64,000 bases of DNA from Prevotella sp. HUN102 (GCF_000688375.1 NZ_JIAF01000004.1:1-64000), one strand, 5' to 3'; shown: positions 51,682 through 59,679, numbered from the stretch's first letter. Notes: generated by a model not told the origin, from the sequence alone. Made by a program: numbers and translations.

Positions 51682-52134
51682 TCATTTGATATTTTTCTCG
51701 CTTTGTAATTTACTCACCAGTATAGAGTAGTATTTAATCAATTCCTCTAATTCCCAACAAGACCATTTTTTCGTACTATGCGCCTTAACGCTTAACATTT
51801 TATATCTTGTATCTCCTATCCTATTCAACACATATTGATTTAATTTTATAAGATGTTCGGAATTAAATCTATTGTCGTAGGCACATTCCATTACGCAATT
51901 ATCCTCGTCAAATCGTGTTGCCATGTGTCTGCGGCTATATAGGTGGGAACAATCACCCTTTGCAAAAGGGAGTATTCTGCCACAAGTTGGACAACGAAAC
52001 GTGCCGTTAGGAAAAGCATCCCTTAGCCTTATGTATTGGCTGAACACCTTATCCAGTTTCTTAACCAATGTTGCTTGGCTTGTCTGCCGTTTCTTCGGCT
52101 TGTCTGATTTCTTCTTTTTGATGTAATACGGCAT
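51682..52134 (-). CDS. NinG-like HNH recombination protein
   Basis: After a basic N-terminus the protein has 'FRCPTCGRILPFAKGDCSHL' and 'RFDEDNCVMECAYDNRFNSE', the zinc-binding and histidine parts of NinG/Rap-type proteins. NinG aids phage recombination by cutting branched DNA. Its 3' end appears to have been replaced when the homing endonuclease gene arrived. Confidence 0.8.
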   Translation of the reverse strand: MPYYIKKKKSDKPKKRQTSQATLVKKLDKVFSQYIRLRDAFPNGTFRCPTCGRILPFAKGDCSHLYSRRHMATRFDEDNCVMECAYDNRFNSEHLIKLNQYVLNRIGDTRYKMLSVKAHSTKKWSCWELEELIKYYSILVSKLQSEKNIK

Positions 52135-52135
52135 T

Positions 52136-52861
52136 TTAGAATAGTGTTTGTTCTGTTATCTTTTGTTTCTTTCCGATGATGAAATCACAGATGAAATTCC
52201 TTACGTAATCCGGTGATATCAAAGAGCGCTCCATGCTGCATATTCCGGTTTTCTTTGAAGACTTTGCTGACATTATAGTCTTTTGTTTCTTGTCTTTTTG
52301 AAAGGAGCGTCCATAAGTCGGCTCACAGTTGACGAACCAGTATGCAGTTGGCTTCACGTAGTAGTCACCTCTTAACATTCTGTTTCTGTCTATTATCGTA
52401 GGCTTGAACAAAAAATTATTATTCAAGTAGCCGGGTTGAGTCCATGGATTTTCAACTATCATTTTTAGCCCACGTATCTTAACAATAGAGAATATTTTGA
52501 TCAGTAACTTGTAGAAATATTCTCTATCTTCAGAACGTTTCAGTATTTTGTCTGCCATATCTCTGAATGTCAGCTTTCTGTAATTTACAGAATAAGCCGT
52601 CATTTCTATCATACTGTCTTGGCAGAAGTATATACAGGGAAAGAAAGCCATAATCAAGTCGTTTGGCGTTATATTGTCAAACACGCTTGCTTCACCATCG
52701 TAGCATTTCTCAATTTCCGCAAACAAGTCCATTACATGGTCTGTCTCGCCAAATTCGTTCTGTATGTCATAATCTTCTGCTTGATAACCGAGCTTGCGAA
52801 ACTCATTCTTGAAAGTTCCCGATTGCTCGAAAAAACAATATATTTTACCTTTGATTTCCAT
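52136..52861 (-). CDS. Cytosine methyltransferase-like protein
   Basis: The N-terminus 'FFEQSGTFKNEFRKLGYQAE' resembles SAM-binding motif I of C5-methyltransferases. 'AFFPCIYFCQDS' is in the position of the PC motif, and 'MIVENPWTQPGYL' has the ENP/ENV-like motif. The C-terminal recognition region is short. It may be an active phage enzyme with unusual specificity, or a degenerate relative. Confidence 0.65.
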   Translation of the reverse strand: MEIKGKIYCFFEQSGTFKNEFRKLGYQAEDYDIQNEFGETDHVMDLFAEIEKCYDGEASVFDNITPNDLIMAFFPCIYFCQDSMIEMTAYSVNYRKLTFRDMADKILKRSEDREYFYKLLIKIFSIVKIRGLKMIVENPWTQPGYLNNNFLFKPTIIDRNRMLRGDYYVKPTAYWFVNCEPTYGRSFQKDKKQKTIMSAKSSKKTGICSMERSLISPDYVRNFICDFIIGKKQKITEQTLF

Positions 52862-52877
52862 TTGATAAATAATTAGT

Positions 52878-53000
52878 CGGAGTATGCGGACTCGAACCGC
52901 AACTGCTTAATCCCGTTTCACCTGCCACCGTTACAACTTAAAACAGATTGGCGTTTGGTATCGTCCCTGTTTGTGCTGTGCTACCATTACACTATACTCC
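52878..53000 (-). tRNA. tRNA-like gene, about 50 nt too long between D and T arms
   Basis: The acceptor strands GGAGTAT/ATACTCC, a D arm (GTGTAATGGTAGCAC) and a T arm (TGCGG-TTCGAGT-CCGCA) are well formed. About 75 nt lie between them instead of roughly 25-40, and no normal 5-bp/7-nt anticodon arm is evident; AAACAG...CTGTTT is the best stem, with a 20-nt loop. It may hold an intron, be a pseudogene or serve another role. No CCA is encoded. Confidence 0.55.
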
Positions 53001-53063
53001 AAAGTGTGGGGACGCTTCCCCACTGAACTTATAAAATTCCGATTATGAAGCCCTCACGGAGGA

Positions 53064-53252
53064 TTATCTCCTATTGAGTTCTTTCAATCTTTCTTTAACA
53101 TTACCGGAATAAACTATTAGATACTGATTGTGGAAATCAAAAACATGGTCTTTCTTGACCTCCCACCAACTGCTATAGTAATCTTTGAACACTATCGGTA
53201 GCCCTAATTTGAAAGCATACAACACATCGAGTATTTTGTTTATATCTGTCAT
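53064..53252 (-). CDS. Small protein, 62 aa
   Basis: An alpha/beta product ('LPIVFKDYYSSWWEVKKDHV') with a basic C-terminus. It lies alone between the tRNA-like gene and the NinB-like gene. Function unknown. Confidence 0.5.
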   Translation of the reverse strand: MTDINKILDVLYAFKLGLPIVFKDYYSSWWEVKKDHVFDFHNQYLIVYSGNVKERLKELNRR

Positions 53253-53266
53253 TTGTTATTCATCTT

Positions 53267-53704
53267 TTATAAAAATTCTTTGTTGCGTTCAATCTCTATT
53301 TCCATCTGCTGAATTAGTATTGCTTCATCTGCCGATGGTATGTATATCCCAGCTTCCTGCGCTGCCCAATTTCTAAATCGGTCAATGGATAAGCTCATTT
53401 CTGCCGTATCAAGGTCGGCACTACTTCTAAGCACCTTTACCCTACCTAAATACTTGTCTTCCTTTTCTCGGATAAACAAGTCGGGATTAACGAGTTTCTT
53501 ATAGTATTGCTGCTTAACCCATTCAAGCGTGTTTCCTGTCTGTGTTCCGAAATAGGCGAGAATAACGTGTAGATATTTATTGCTCTGCAATGTCCTACGT
53601 GGTTTCTTCTCTGTCAGCTCAACGATTTTCCCACTCTCTGCCAACTTCTTTGCACGGAGCAGGAAGTTGGCTTTGTCGAGTGGATTGGATGTGTCATACG
53701 TCAT
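53267..53704 (-). CDS. NinB-like recombination protein
   Basis: The protein contains 'RTLQSNKYLHVILAYFG' and ends with 'FRNWAAQEAGIYIPSADE', both typical of NinB/YbcN-like proteins. NinB binds single-stranded DNA and acts in phage recombination with NinG. It lies next to an SSB gene. Confidence 0.7.
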   Translation of the reverse strand: MTYDTSNPLDKANFLLRAKKLAESGKIVELTEKKPRRTLQSNKYLHVILAYFGTQTGNTLEWVKQQYYKKLVNPDLFIREKEDKYLGRVKVLRSSADLDTAEMSLSIDRFRNWAAQEAGIYIPSADEAILIQQMEIEIERNKEFL

Positions 53705-53707
53705 AGG

Positions 53708-54214
53708 CTAAAATGGAAAAGGCTCACCACTTGCATCTGTCTGCGGTGGAAACTGTTGCACCTGTGGCTGTGGTTGATACTGTGGTTGATACTGTGGTTG
53801 ATACTGTGGTACAGGTTGGGGAACGTAACCGCCTTGTGGAGCTGGCTGTTGTGGTGCCTGTGGCTGCTGTGGTGCCTGTGGCTGCTGAACCTGCCTTACC
53901 TCAATGCCGAACGGTCGCACATGGATAAAGTGCTTGGTCTGCCCAGCCTGGTCTGTAATCTCTGTGCCTTGCAGGTCAAAGGAAACCGTTACCACTTGCC
54001 CGGGCTTGATATTGTCAAGCAGAGCCGTTTTACTCTCCATAAACTCAAATGCCAGTTTGTTTTCGTATTGAGAACGTTGCCCTGTGTACGGGTCGAATGT
54101 CGTACAATCCAAATAGAGTGTACGCTTGGTAAATGTTTTCCCACTTCTTTGAGATGTAATCTGCTGTGGTTGTCCTACTGCGAGGACAACTCCCGATTTG
54201 GTGTTTGCTGCCAT
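53708..54214 (-). CDS. ssb: Single-stranded DNA-binding protein (DUF3127-like)
   Basis: The first 105 residues form an OB-fold-like beta region ('RSGKTFTKRTLYLDCTTFDP'). A proline/glutamine-rich tail with QPQYQP repeats follows and ends in an acidic tip 'DASGEPFPF', like the SSB C-terminal peptide that recruits partners. It stands next to NinB, a PD-(D/E)XK nuclease and a Sak4-like ATPase, a recombination module. Confidence 0.75.
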   Translation of the reverse strand: MAANTKSGVVLAVGQPQQITSQRSGKTFTKRTLYLDCTTFDPYTGQRSQYENKLAFEFMESKTALLDNIKPGQVVTVSFDLQGTEITDQAGQTKHFIHVRPFGIEVRQVQQPQAPQQPQAPQQPAPQGGYVPQPVPQYQPQYQPQYQPQPQVQQFPPQTDASGEPFPF

Positions 54215-55041
54215 TATGATTCGTTAAATAGTTTCTTGTCTGTTATCAGATTCCTGTTATCATTCACAAATCGTATGAAATCCTCACACCTTTGTTGGAG
54301 TATAGGAATATCACGATTTGGATTGAACCCATACGTTTCTGTGAATGATTCACAGTTGTACTTTCCTATCACCGCAACATTATACTCGAAAGTTCTCACA
54401 TCACTACCCATCTGCATAAGACAGAAAGGATAAACCAAATGCTGATTATTTCGTTTGTACTTCCCTACGCTATATTGGCTTGCGGTTTTGATGTCGTGAA
54501 CGGATAATGGCATAAGTTCGTCTATGAATCCATAGAGTTTAACATCGCCAAAGACTGTAGGAAGAATACCCTCAACGTATTTCTGCGTTACAGCCCCTTT
54601 GTAGTAGTTCGCAAACTCTCTGCATATACCGATAGGAAAGAAAAACTCATGTCCGTTATATTTTGCGTTCAGACCTATAAATTTTCTTGTATTTGTTACA
54701 TCACAATAAATCGGTTTGCCTGTACATGGGTCGCAAGCACCATTAGCAATCTGTTCGTAGGCTTTTTCTATTTCCACCTTTTCAGATTTCCGATGCTCAA
54801 TCATACAATCTATAACCTCATTGAAAGCCGTTCCTTTTGCGACGGCTTCATTATCATAAGGTACTCTGTTGATGCGGTCAATAAGCGACTGGAACTGTAT
54901 ATTGTGGAACTCTTCAGAAGTATGAGGGGGATTCTCGCTGAATCCCCAATACTTCTCATAGATGATGTCGCTATCCACGTATTGATGATAAGAATCAAGC
55001 AATGTCGGATAGATATTGTATTTAGGCTGATTTGCTTTCAT
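54214..55041 (-). CDS. PD-(D/E)XK superfamily nuclease
   Basis: The protein has 'KLYGFIDELMPLSVHDIKTA' (Asp, then DIK) with a downstream 'HLVYPFCLMQ' helix, the core of the Cas4/RecB-like PD-(D/E)XK fold. A cysteine pair ('CDPCTG') may hold a metal cluster or zinc. It would make recombinogenic single-strand ends for the neighbouring Sak4-like recombinase. ATG 55041 lies inside the overlap with the previous gene. Confidence 0.75.
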   Translation of the reverse strand: MKANQPKYNIYPTLLDSYHQYVDSDIIYEKYWGFSENPPHTSEEFHNIQFQSLIDRINRVPYDNEAVAKGTAFNEVIDCMIEHRKSEKVEIEKAYEQIANGACDPCTGKPIYCDVTNTRKFIGLNAKYNGHEFFFPIGICREFANYYKGAVTQKYVEGILPTVFGDVKLYGFIDELMPLSVHDIKTASQYSVGKYKRNNQHLVYPFCLMQMGSDVRTFEYNVAVIGKYNCESFTETYGFNPNRDIPILQQRCEDFIRFVNDNRNLITDKKLFNES

Positions 55042-55957
55042 AAGACTTTGTTTCTTTGTTGTAAACAATGCCCAGTTCTTTCAATTTTGCAGAAAACAAG
55101 GAGCGTGCTTTCATCAACGAGCTGCCGATATGTTGATAGTCATTGATATGCTCTGAAAAATATTCGGCATCTTGTGCATCTGTAATCTGCGAAATACCCT
55201 CCTCTATCTCGGCCAATAGGTTGTTGTACTTCTTTATCTCCTCTTCCTTTGCGGAGAGCATACCAAGATAAGGTACTATGACTTGTTTTTCTATAAAGTC
55301 ATTTTTTATTGTCGGCTTACCCTGTGCATCAATAATAGTAGGAATATTCATCACGCCCGGAAGATTACAGGTATTCTTTCCGTCATTACGGCTTGTTGGG
55401 TCAAATGTAATAGTACGCATCTGACGTCCGTTCTCATTTTTCATTTCGAGGTAGCCAAGCAAATCAAGTTCTGTTACAATAGCGTTGTAGGACTTTTCAC
55501 GCAAAGCAGGGATAAACACCGTATCATCACCCTCCTTGCGGGTATCACGGTGAGCAACAAAGACAACGTTTTTATTTAGGCTTCCAACGGTGCGAGTAAG
55601 CCAAGAAAACTCCTGATTGATACCTCCCCAATCTCTGATTTGAGGTTGTCTTGTTCCACACTTATAGGTAATGATGAAATCCATCATCTTTCCTATCGTG
55701 TCTATGACGATTGTCTGATATGCGGACAAATCTTCTTGCAGTACATCTTTCACATCTTGCCAACTGCTTACCTGCACAGTATCAACACCCTCCAAATGGG
55801 ACATATTGATACGCTTAACGCCATTGTCGAAGTCCAGCAGCAACGGCTTAGGAGTTGATAGTGCCAACGTACTCTTACCCATACCAGCTTGTCCGTAAAT
55901 CATCATCTTGATTGTGTTCGGAATACTTAATTCCGATGCTTTTCTGATTAGTGTCAT
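55022..55957 (-). CDS. Sak4-like RecA-family ATPase
   Basis: Walker A 'GQAGMGKST' (residues 22-30), a Walker B-like 'TIVIDTIGKMMD', and 'NVVFVAHRDTRKEGDD' define the short RecA-like core of Sak4 proteins. A C-terminal coiled extension follows. Sak4 promotes single-strand annealing together with its SSB. The nearby SSB and nuclease fit this. Confidence 0.85.
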   Translation of the reverse strand: MTLIRKASELSIPNTIKMMIYGQAGMGKSTLALSTPKPLLLDFDNGVKRINMSHLEGVDTVQVSSWQDVKDVLQEDLSAYQTIVIDTIGKMMDFIITYKCGTRQPQIRDWGGINQEFSWLTRTVGSLNKNVVFVAHRDTRKEGDDTVFIPALREKSYNAIVTELDLLGYLEMKNENGRQMRTITFDPTSRNDGKNTCNLPGVMNIPTIIDAQGKPTIKNDFIEKQVIVPYLGMLSAKEEEIKKYNNLLAEIEEGISQITDAQDAEYFSEHINDYQHIGSSLMKARSLFSAKLKELGIVYNKETKSYESKSA

Positions 55958-56259
55958 AATTCCTTTATTTTATCGTTTACAAATAATCTATCTACTCTCA
56001 TAATCGCTAGTGCTTTCTGTATCTCTGCCTTTGAATAGACCAAAGGAGAGTTTACGGCATTGCCCGAACGCCTTGCGTGTATCAAGCCTTTCTTTTCCAA
56101 TTCCTGAAATGCCTTAAATTCTACATGGCGAAATTTAAGCCATTTCTTGACTTCGGATTGCCTTAATCTGTCCTGTGGCGGGTCATAATCAGCTACGGCT
56201 GTATTGTAACCCACTCGGACGAAATCGGCTATGATACCGCCAATCTCCTCTATACTCAT
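55954..56259 (-). CDS. Small winged-helix-like protein, 101 aa
   Basis: The frame 'MSIEEIGGIIADFVRVGYNT' includes 'EVKKWLKFRHVEFKAFQELE', which looks like a helix-turn-helix with wing. It starts with a short overlap to the next gene. Likely a DNA-binding early regulator; uncertain. Confidence 0.55.
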   Translation of the reverse strand: MSIEEIGGIIADFVRVGYNTAVADYDPPQDRLRQSEVKKWLKFRHVEFKAFQELEKKGLIHARRSGNAVNSPLVYSKAEIQKALAIMRVDRLFVNDKIKEL

Positions 56260-56260
56260 A

Positions 56261-56485
56261 TCAGTACCTTTGAATAATGGTAATATAACCGTTTTTTTCT
56301 GTCGTTGTGGTTGCAAACTTGTTGTTCATCGGGTCGCAGCCCGCATACTTGTTTTGTCGTGAACATTCCACTTGCACACCACTTGCAGTATAACAGTCCA
56401 ATGGAACGTGCAATCTATTACCCCTGCCTACATGCTTGAATAATCCGGCATAGCTGTACTTCTTTTCCTTTAATATCCTTTCCAT
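56261..56485 (-). CDS. Small protein, 74 aa
   Basis: A basic, cysteine-containing product ('YAGLFKHVGRGNRLHVPLDC') without clear motif. It follows the tRNA-like gene. Function unknown. Confidence 0.5.
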   Translation of the reverse strand: MERILKEKKYSYAGLFKHVGRGNRLHVPLDCYTASGVQVECSRQNKYAGCDPMNNKFATTTTEKNGYITIIQRY

Positions 56486-56508
56486 CTTGTTTTTTGAATT
56501 TTGATTCG

Positions 56509-56622
56509 TGGTGGCAGCAGGAGTCGAACCTGCATGGACTTACAAAGCGTTTAACATGGCCACTCTCACGCTATATGCCTTCCTCAATTTGAGGATGCGT
56601 CTACCAATTCCGCCATGCCACC
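56509..56622 (-). tRNA. tRNA-Leu-like gene with an abnormal anticodon region, about 26 nt too long
   Basis: Acceptor GGTGGCA/TGCCACC, a leucine-like D arm (GGCGGAATTGGTAGACGC) and T arm (GCAGG-TTCGACT-CCTGC) are well formed. The anticodon region is the palindrome TCCTC-AAATT-GAGGA with a loop of only 5 nt, and about 61 nt separate the D and T arms. A second stem AGCGT...ACGCT lies in the variable region. It may carry an insertion or be inactive. Confidence 0.6.
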
Positions 56623-56678
56623 AATTACCGCCCTATCCTCACGGACGGGACGGGTGATTTAAATTAAACTTACTACGA

Positions 56679-56909
56679 TTATTCGCCTTGAATATAGGCA
56701 AGTGCCTCGTCCTTCGTGGCGAAGCAATATTTTTCCGCAAAACTCGTGAACTCATACCCACCCTTACCATCGGACGGATAGTATTCAACCTCTACGCTGT
56801 CCGCCTTGGCTGACACTACGATTTTCGCAATATCAAAGGCAACAAGCAGATGCTTGCTGCTGATACCTGTAACGTGGTCGCCCACGTTGAATTTTGTCTT
56901 GATTTCCAT
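56679..56909 (-). CDS. Small beta protein, 76 aa
   Basis: The frame 'MEIKTKFNVGDHVTGISSKH' has SH3-like strands and ends with a glutamate-rich helix ('FATKDEALAYIQGE'). Such small proteins are frequent in Bacteroidetes phages. ATG 56909 is preferred because the upstream frame has no domain. Function unknown. Confidence 0.55.
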   Translation of the reverse strand: MEIKTKFNVGDHVTGISSKHLLVAFDIAKIVVSAKADSVEVEYYPSDGKGGYEFTSFAEKYCFATKDEALAYIQGE

Positions 56910-56920
56910 AATTGTATGAT

Positions 56921-57076
56921 TTAAAAATTGTTTATCCACTCTGCGAGGCAGCACGTTGCAACCATAATGATGATGCCGACGTGCGCAAGTATTACCTCTT
57001 TATTCGTGAAGTTCTCGCCCCCAAGGAGAGAGAACGGCTCGTTTGTCTTTGCGAGCCAGTTCTTAAGGTTTGTCAT
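56921..57076 (-). CDS. Small membrane protein, 51 aa
   Basis: The frame 'MTNLKNWLAKTNEPFSLLGG' ends with one membrane segment ('VILAHVGIIIMVATCC'). It starts directly after the stop of the next gene upstream (TAATATG junction). Function unknown. Confidence 0.5.
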   Translation of the reverse strand: MTNLKNWLAKTNEPFSLLGGENFTNKEVILAHVGIIIMVATCCLAEWINNF

Positions 57077-57077
57077 A

Positions 57078-57443
57078 TTATCTTCCATAAGCCCATCGCT
57101 CAAAGTCACCTCTGTGAGGAAATGCGGGGTCGCAGCCATAATCCACGTCTCGCCACATATCGCCGTCATACTCTTCTTGCCATGCCCCTTCAGGGTCTGC
57201 GTTGGCGTCAAGATAGTCGGCGATAGCCTCTTCAAGATTGGGAAGTTCGGTGTCCTTGTAAATCCTAACCTCATGCCTGCCGTGCTTGTCGCAGCCGACC
57301 TCTATCTGGTCGTCGTCCAGCAAATCTATCAGGCAAGAACAGCCATCGAAGTAATACTTGTCATTCTCATAATAGCTGTCGTGCGCAGCTTGCTCGATAG
57401 CTTCTTTTAGCTGCTTTCCAAATTCTTCTATAAACTTTTTCAT
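57078..57443 (-). CDS. Acidic protein, first gene of the leftward early operon, 121 aa
   Basis: The acidic alpha/beta product contains 'FDGCSCLIDLLDDDQIEVGC' and many aspartates and tryptophans. It is the first coding region after a leader of about 320 nt. Its position suggests an early function; no family is named. Confidence 0.6.
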   Translation of the reverse strand: MKKFIEEFGKQLKEAIEQAAHDSYYENDKYYFDGCSCLIDLLDDDQIEVGCDKHGRHEVRIYKDTELPNLEEAIADYLDANADPEGAWQEEYDGDMWRDVDYGCDPAFPHRGDFERWAYGR

Positions 57444-57728
57444 AATCGTAATCTTTAACTTAAAATCGCACCCACGCCCAATTCGATTGCAGCACCCTGA
57501 CGTGCAGCGTGGGTTATATTTTTCGCTTTAGCGAGACAGACCCCAAGCCTGCCTACTCAATCAAGTATTGAGGTTTTTCTTGACTGTCAGCGTCGTTCTG
57601 CGCCTACTTCTGCCATCTGCGGGGTCGTGGATTGTCAGTCTCGCCCGCAGCCTCTCATTTTCCGCGCCTCTCTGTTTTCACAATTTCAAAAAACACCGTA
57701 AACGCTTGCGAGGTTCAGATTATTTAAT
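57444..57728 (-). other. Non-coding GC-rich leader of the early operon
   Basis: About 285 bases without a gene lie between the leftward promoter and the first early gene. The stretch contains several short stems, for example CTCAATCAAGTATTGAG and CGCTTTAGCG. It may carry a regulatory RNA or an antitermination site. Confidence 0.45.
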
Positions 57729-57807
57729 TATCTTTGCCGTGAACGTAAACAAATTACGTTTGCAAAGATAGTTTCTTTTTAGATACCAAACAAACATCTT
57801 GGTATCT
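57729..57807. promoter_or_regulatory. Early promoter and operator (AGATACCAA-n9-TTGGTATCT)
   Basis: A leftward TATCTTTG box (complement of 57763-57770) has TTTG about 20 bases upstream, inside the operator. The perfect 9-bp inverted repeat AGATACCAA / TTGGTATCT lies at 57781-57807. A facing rightward TATCTTTG box is at 57729-57736. The repressor encoded at 59680 is the natural ligand. A related half site precedes its own gene (59648-59669). Confidence 0.78.
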
Positions 57808-57885
57808 TTTACGATACTATTAACACATATTTAACCTGACAAAAGGTTTATTTACAATTACACCTTATATAGAGAGGGAAAGAAT

Positions 57886-58269
57886 ATGGATTTAAAAGAG
57901 TTTGTAAGCGAAACCCTAACGCAGATATGTGAGGGCGTGAAAGATGCGCAGGAAAGATGTGAAAGCAGTGGTGCACTAATAAACCCAATGCTGGATGTTA
58001 AGGTCTGCAATAAGGAAACCTACCGCCACGACGGAAAAGATTATCCGGCCACCAACGTGAAATTCAACGTTGCCCTCACGGAATCTTCGTCAAATGGAGG
58101 AAAGACGGGGATAGGCGTTTTCTTGGGCAAGCTGTCCGTAGGACACGAATCCTCAAAAGGCGCACTATCCCAGTCTGTTACTTCTGTTGAATTTACAATA
58201 ACCATCGTGCCTCCATACATAAATAGAAATGGTAAGCATGTACCATTGTCAAGCCTTGTCGGAATGTAA
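57886..58269 (+). CDS. Unknown protein, trypco2-like, 127 aa
   Basis: The product has an N-terminal helix ('ETLTQICEGVKDAQERCESS') and beta strands with 'KFNVALTESSSNGGKTGIGV' and 'SVTSVEFTITIVPP'. It recalls trypsin-co-occurring (trypco2-like) domains that are found beside defence proteins, but I cannot confirm this. A GAGAGGGAAAG site precedes the start. It is transcribed away from the early operon. Confidence 0.5.
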   Translation: MDLKEFVSETLTQICEGVKDAQERCESSGALINPMLDVKVCNKETYRHDGKDYPATNVKFNVALTESSSNGGKTGIGVFLGKLSVGHESSKGALSQSVTSVEFTITIVPPYINRNGKHVPLSSLVGM

Positions 58270-58416
58270 CACCACCATCATGTCATGGAAATGCTCTGTC
58301 GCTAATCTAAATGCATCGTATGGGGCTGTTTTGGGATGATTTAGGATTGAAAAGTAGATTTTCGTAAATAATCTTTTTCTCCTATAATCTCTAATTTTTT
58401 TAAATATTCGTTTCAT
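58249..58416 (-). CDS. Small basic protein, 55 aa
   Basis: The frame 'MKRIFKKIRDYRRKRLFTKI' is strongly basic at its start and resembles small Bacteroidetes phage proteins. Its end overlaps the end of the convergent gene (57886-58269). Function unknown. Confidence 0.5.
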   Translation of the reverse strand: MKRIFKKIRDYRRKRLFTKIYFSILNHPKTAPYDAFRLATEHFHDMMVVLHSDKA

Positions 58417-58470
58417 AGCAATATATTTAATCGTTCTTTGAAATACTGATACAACCGACCAAAGCAGTTC

Positions 58471-59217
58471 CTACACAGCTCTTACCTCCCTAACAAGGTC
58501 TGAAACGATAGCGTAAATCTTCTCAAGGAAGTGATTACGCTCGGCTACATCGAGGTTTGTCTCTCCTTTCGCTTTCTTGTAGGCTCTTATGGAGATATGG
58601 TAGCAATAATACAGACGCTCGTACACCTTGTGCCACACGTCCCTCTGCATGGTGTTCGTGGCTGCTGCGTATCTGTTCACGAGCTGACGGATTTTGTCCC
58701 TCAAAGACGGCTCCACGACTTCCTCCTCTGAAATCGTTACCGTGAGAAGTTTCCGGCCATTCTCCGCCCGCTCCCTGTCGAGTGCGTCCATACGGTTCTC
58801 CAGTACCTTCAGTCTGTGTTCCTGCTCCACCATAAGCTGAGCCTGTTTCAGCAGATACTCGGCACCAGTAAGCTGCTGTGGCTTCTCCTGTTGTCCTTTG
58901 AGGGCAGTTTCCATCTTGTTGAAGGCTGCGATATAGTCAAGTTTGAACTTCATCGCCTTTTTCCCTGTGAATCCCATAGCAAGGAGGGTAAACCCATCAC
59001 GATTCATTACAAACATCGGATATTCCTGTCCATTCTGCACACTAACATAAGTCGCTTCTTCAAACATAGGGGTCTCGTTATTTTTGAGGACACCCCCTGT
59101 AAGGATGCTGCGAATGGCTTTCAAGACATTGTCGTGCGACTTCCCAAACTTCTCTGCAACCAACAAACTATTGGTTAAAACTTGGTGGTCTTCACTACAA
59201 TAAACTATTTCTGACAT
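58471..59217 (-). CDS. Rha-family antirepressor with ORF6C-like C-terminus
   Basis: The N-terminus 'LLVAEKFGKSHDNVLKAIRS' and 'YPMFVMNRDGFTLLAMGFTG' are typical of Rha regulatory proteins. A coiled coil (about residues 110-155) and a C-terminal ORF6C-like domain ('LRDKIRQLVNRYAAATNTMQ') follow. Rha-type proteins antagonise repressors or block infection. It is read leftward from a promoter at 59630. Confidence 0.85.
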   Translation of the reverse strand: MSEIVYCSEDHQVLTNSLLVAEKFGKSHDNVLKAIRSILTGGVLKNNETPMFEEATYVSVQNGQEYPMFVMNRDGFTLLAMGFTGKKAMKFKLDYIAAFNKMETALKGQQEKPQQLTGAEYLLKQAQLMVEQEHRLKVLENRMDALDRERAENGRKLLTVTISEEEVVEPSLRDKIRQLVNRYAAATNTMQRDVWHKVYERLYYCYHISIRAYKKAKGETNLDVAERNHFLEKIYAIVSDLVREVRAV

Positions 59218-59629
59218 AATATAAACTATAATAAAGATTAAACTGCTAACGGGAAGAGGAGCGAGTCCCCAGAGTTTGCCCTTACCCGTGATTGCTCATC
59301 GGGAAGGCTCTGAGGTTGTCTGCTTGACGGTTGTCGTCGCTGAGTAGCCCCACCACCACGGAGGACAATTCCGTAACGGTCGCCCGGCTTTCCACCATTG
59401 TCGGTGTCCCACCATCATCCGGACTCAAGTCTTGATGTTTGCCGTGTGTCCCACTTGCTAAGATGCAGGCCGTGGCGGTACTTCGCTCGTCTCCTCCTGC
59501 AAATCAAGGTCGGTTGTATAAAAAACAAAAAACCTCTGCAAGTGTGAGAGCCTTACAGAGGTGAAATATCTAAACTCCCGAAAGGGAAAATTTAGCGATG
59601 TCATTTGCATTTCTCTCACAAATGCAACG
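59218..59629 (-). other. Non-coding GC-rich leader of the antirepressor gene
   Basis: About 410 bases lie between the leftward promoter and the Rha gene. A hairpin AACCTCTG...CAGAGGTG (59532-59562) lies close to the promoter. No reading frame of note is present. A long structured leader here suggests control by attenuation or by a small RNA. Confidence 0.5.
59532..59562 (-). terminator. Hairpin ACCTCTG...CAGAGGT in the antirepressor leader
   Basis: A 7-bp stem is followed on the leftward transcript by TTTTTTGTTTTT, so it can terminate leftward transcription about 70-100 nt after the start. This fits attenuation of the antirepressor. Confidence 0.65.
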
Positions 59630-59669
59630 CAAAGATACTATCTTTTTAGATACCAAACAAATATTTTGG
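59630..59669. promoter_or_regulatory. Divergent promoter/operator of repressor and antirepressor
   Basis: Leftward TATCTTTG box (complement 59630-59637) with TTTG 20 bases upstream. The half operator AGATACCAA (59648-59656) with a partial second half TTGG lies at the same distance as at 57781. The repressor ATG is 11 bases further right. The layout implies autoregulation. Confidence 0.72.
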
Positions 59670-59679
59670 AGGATTTTTT

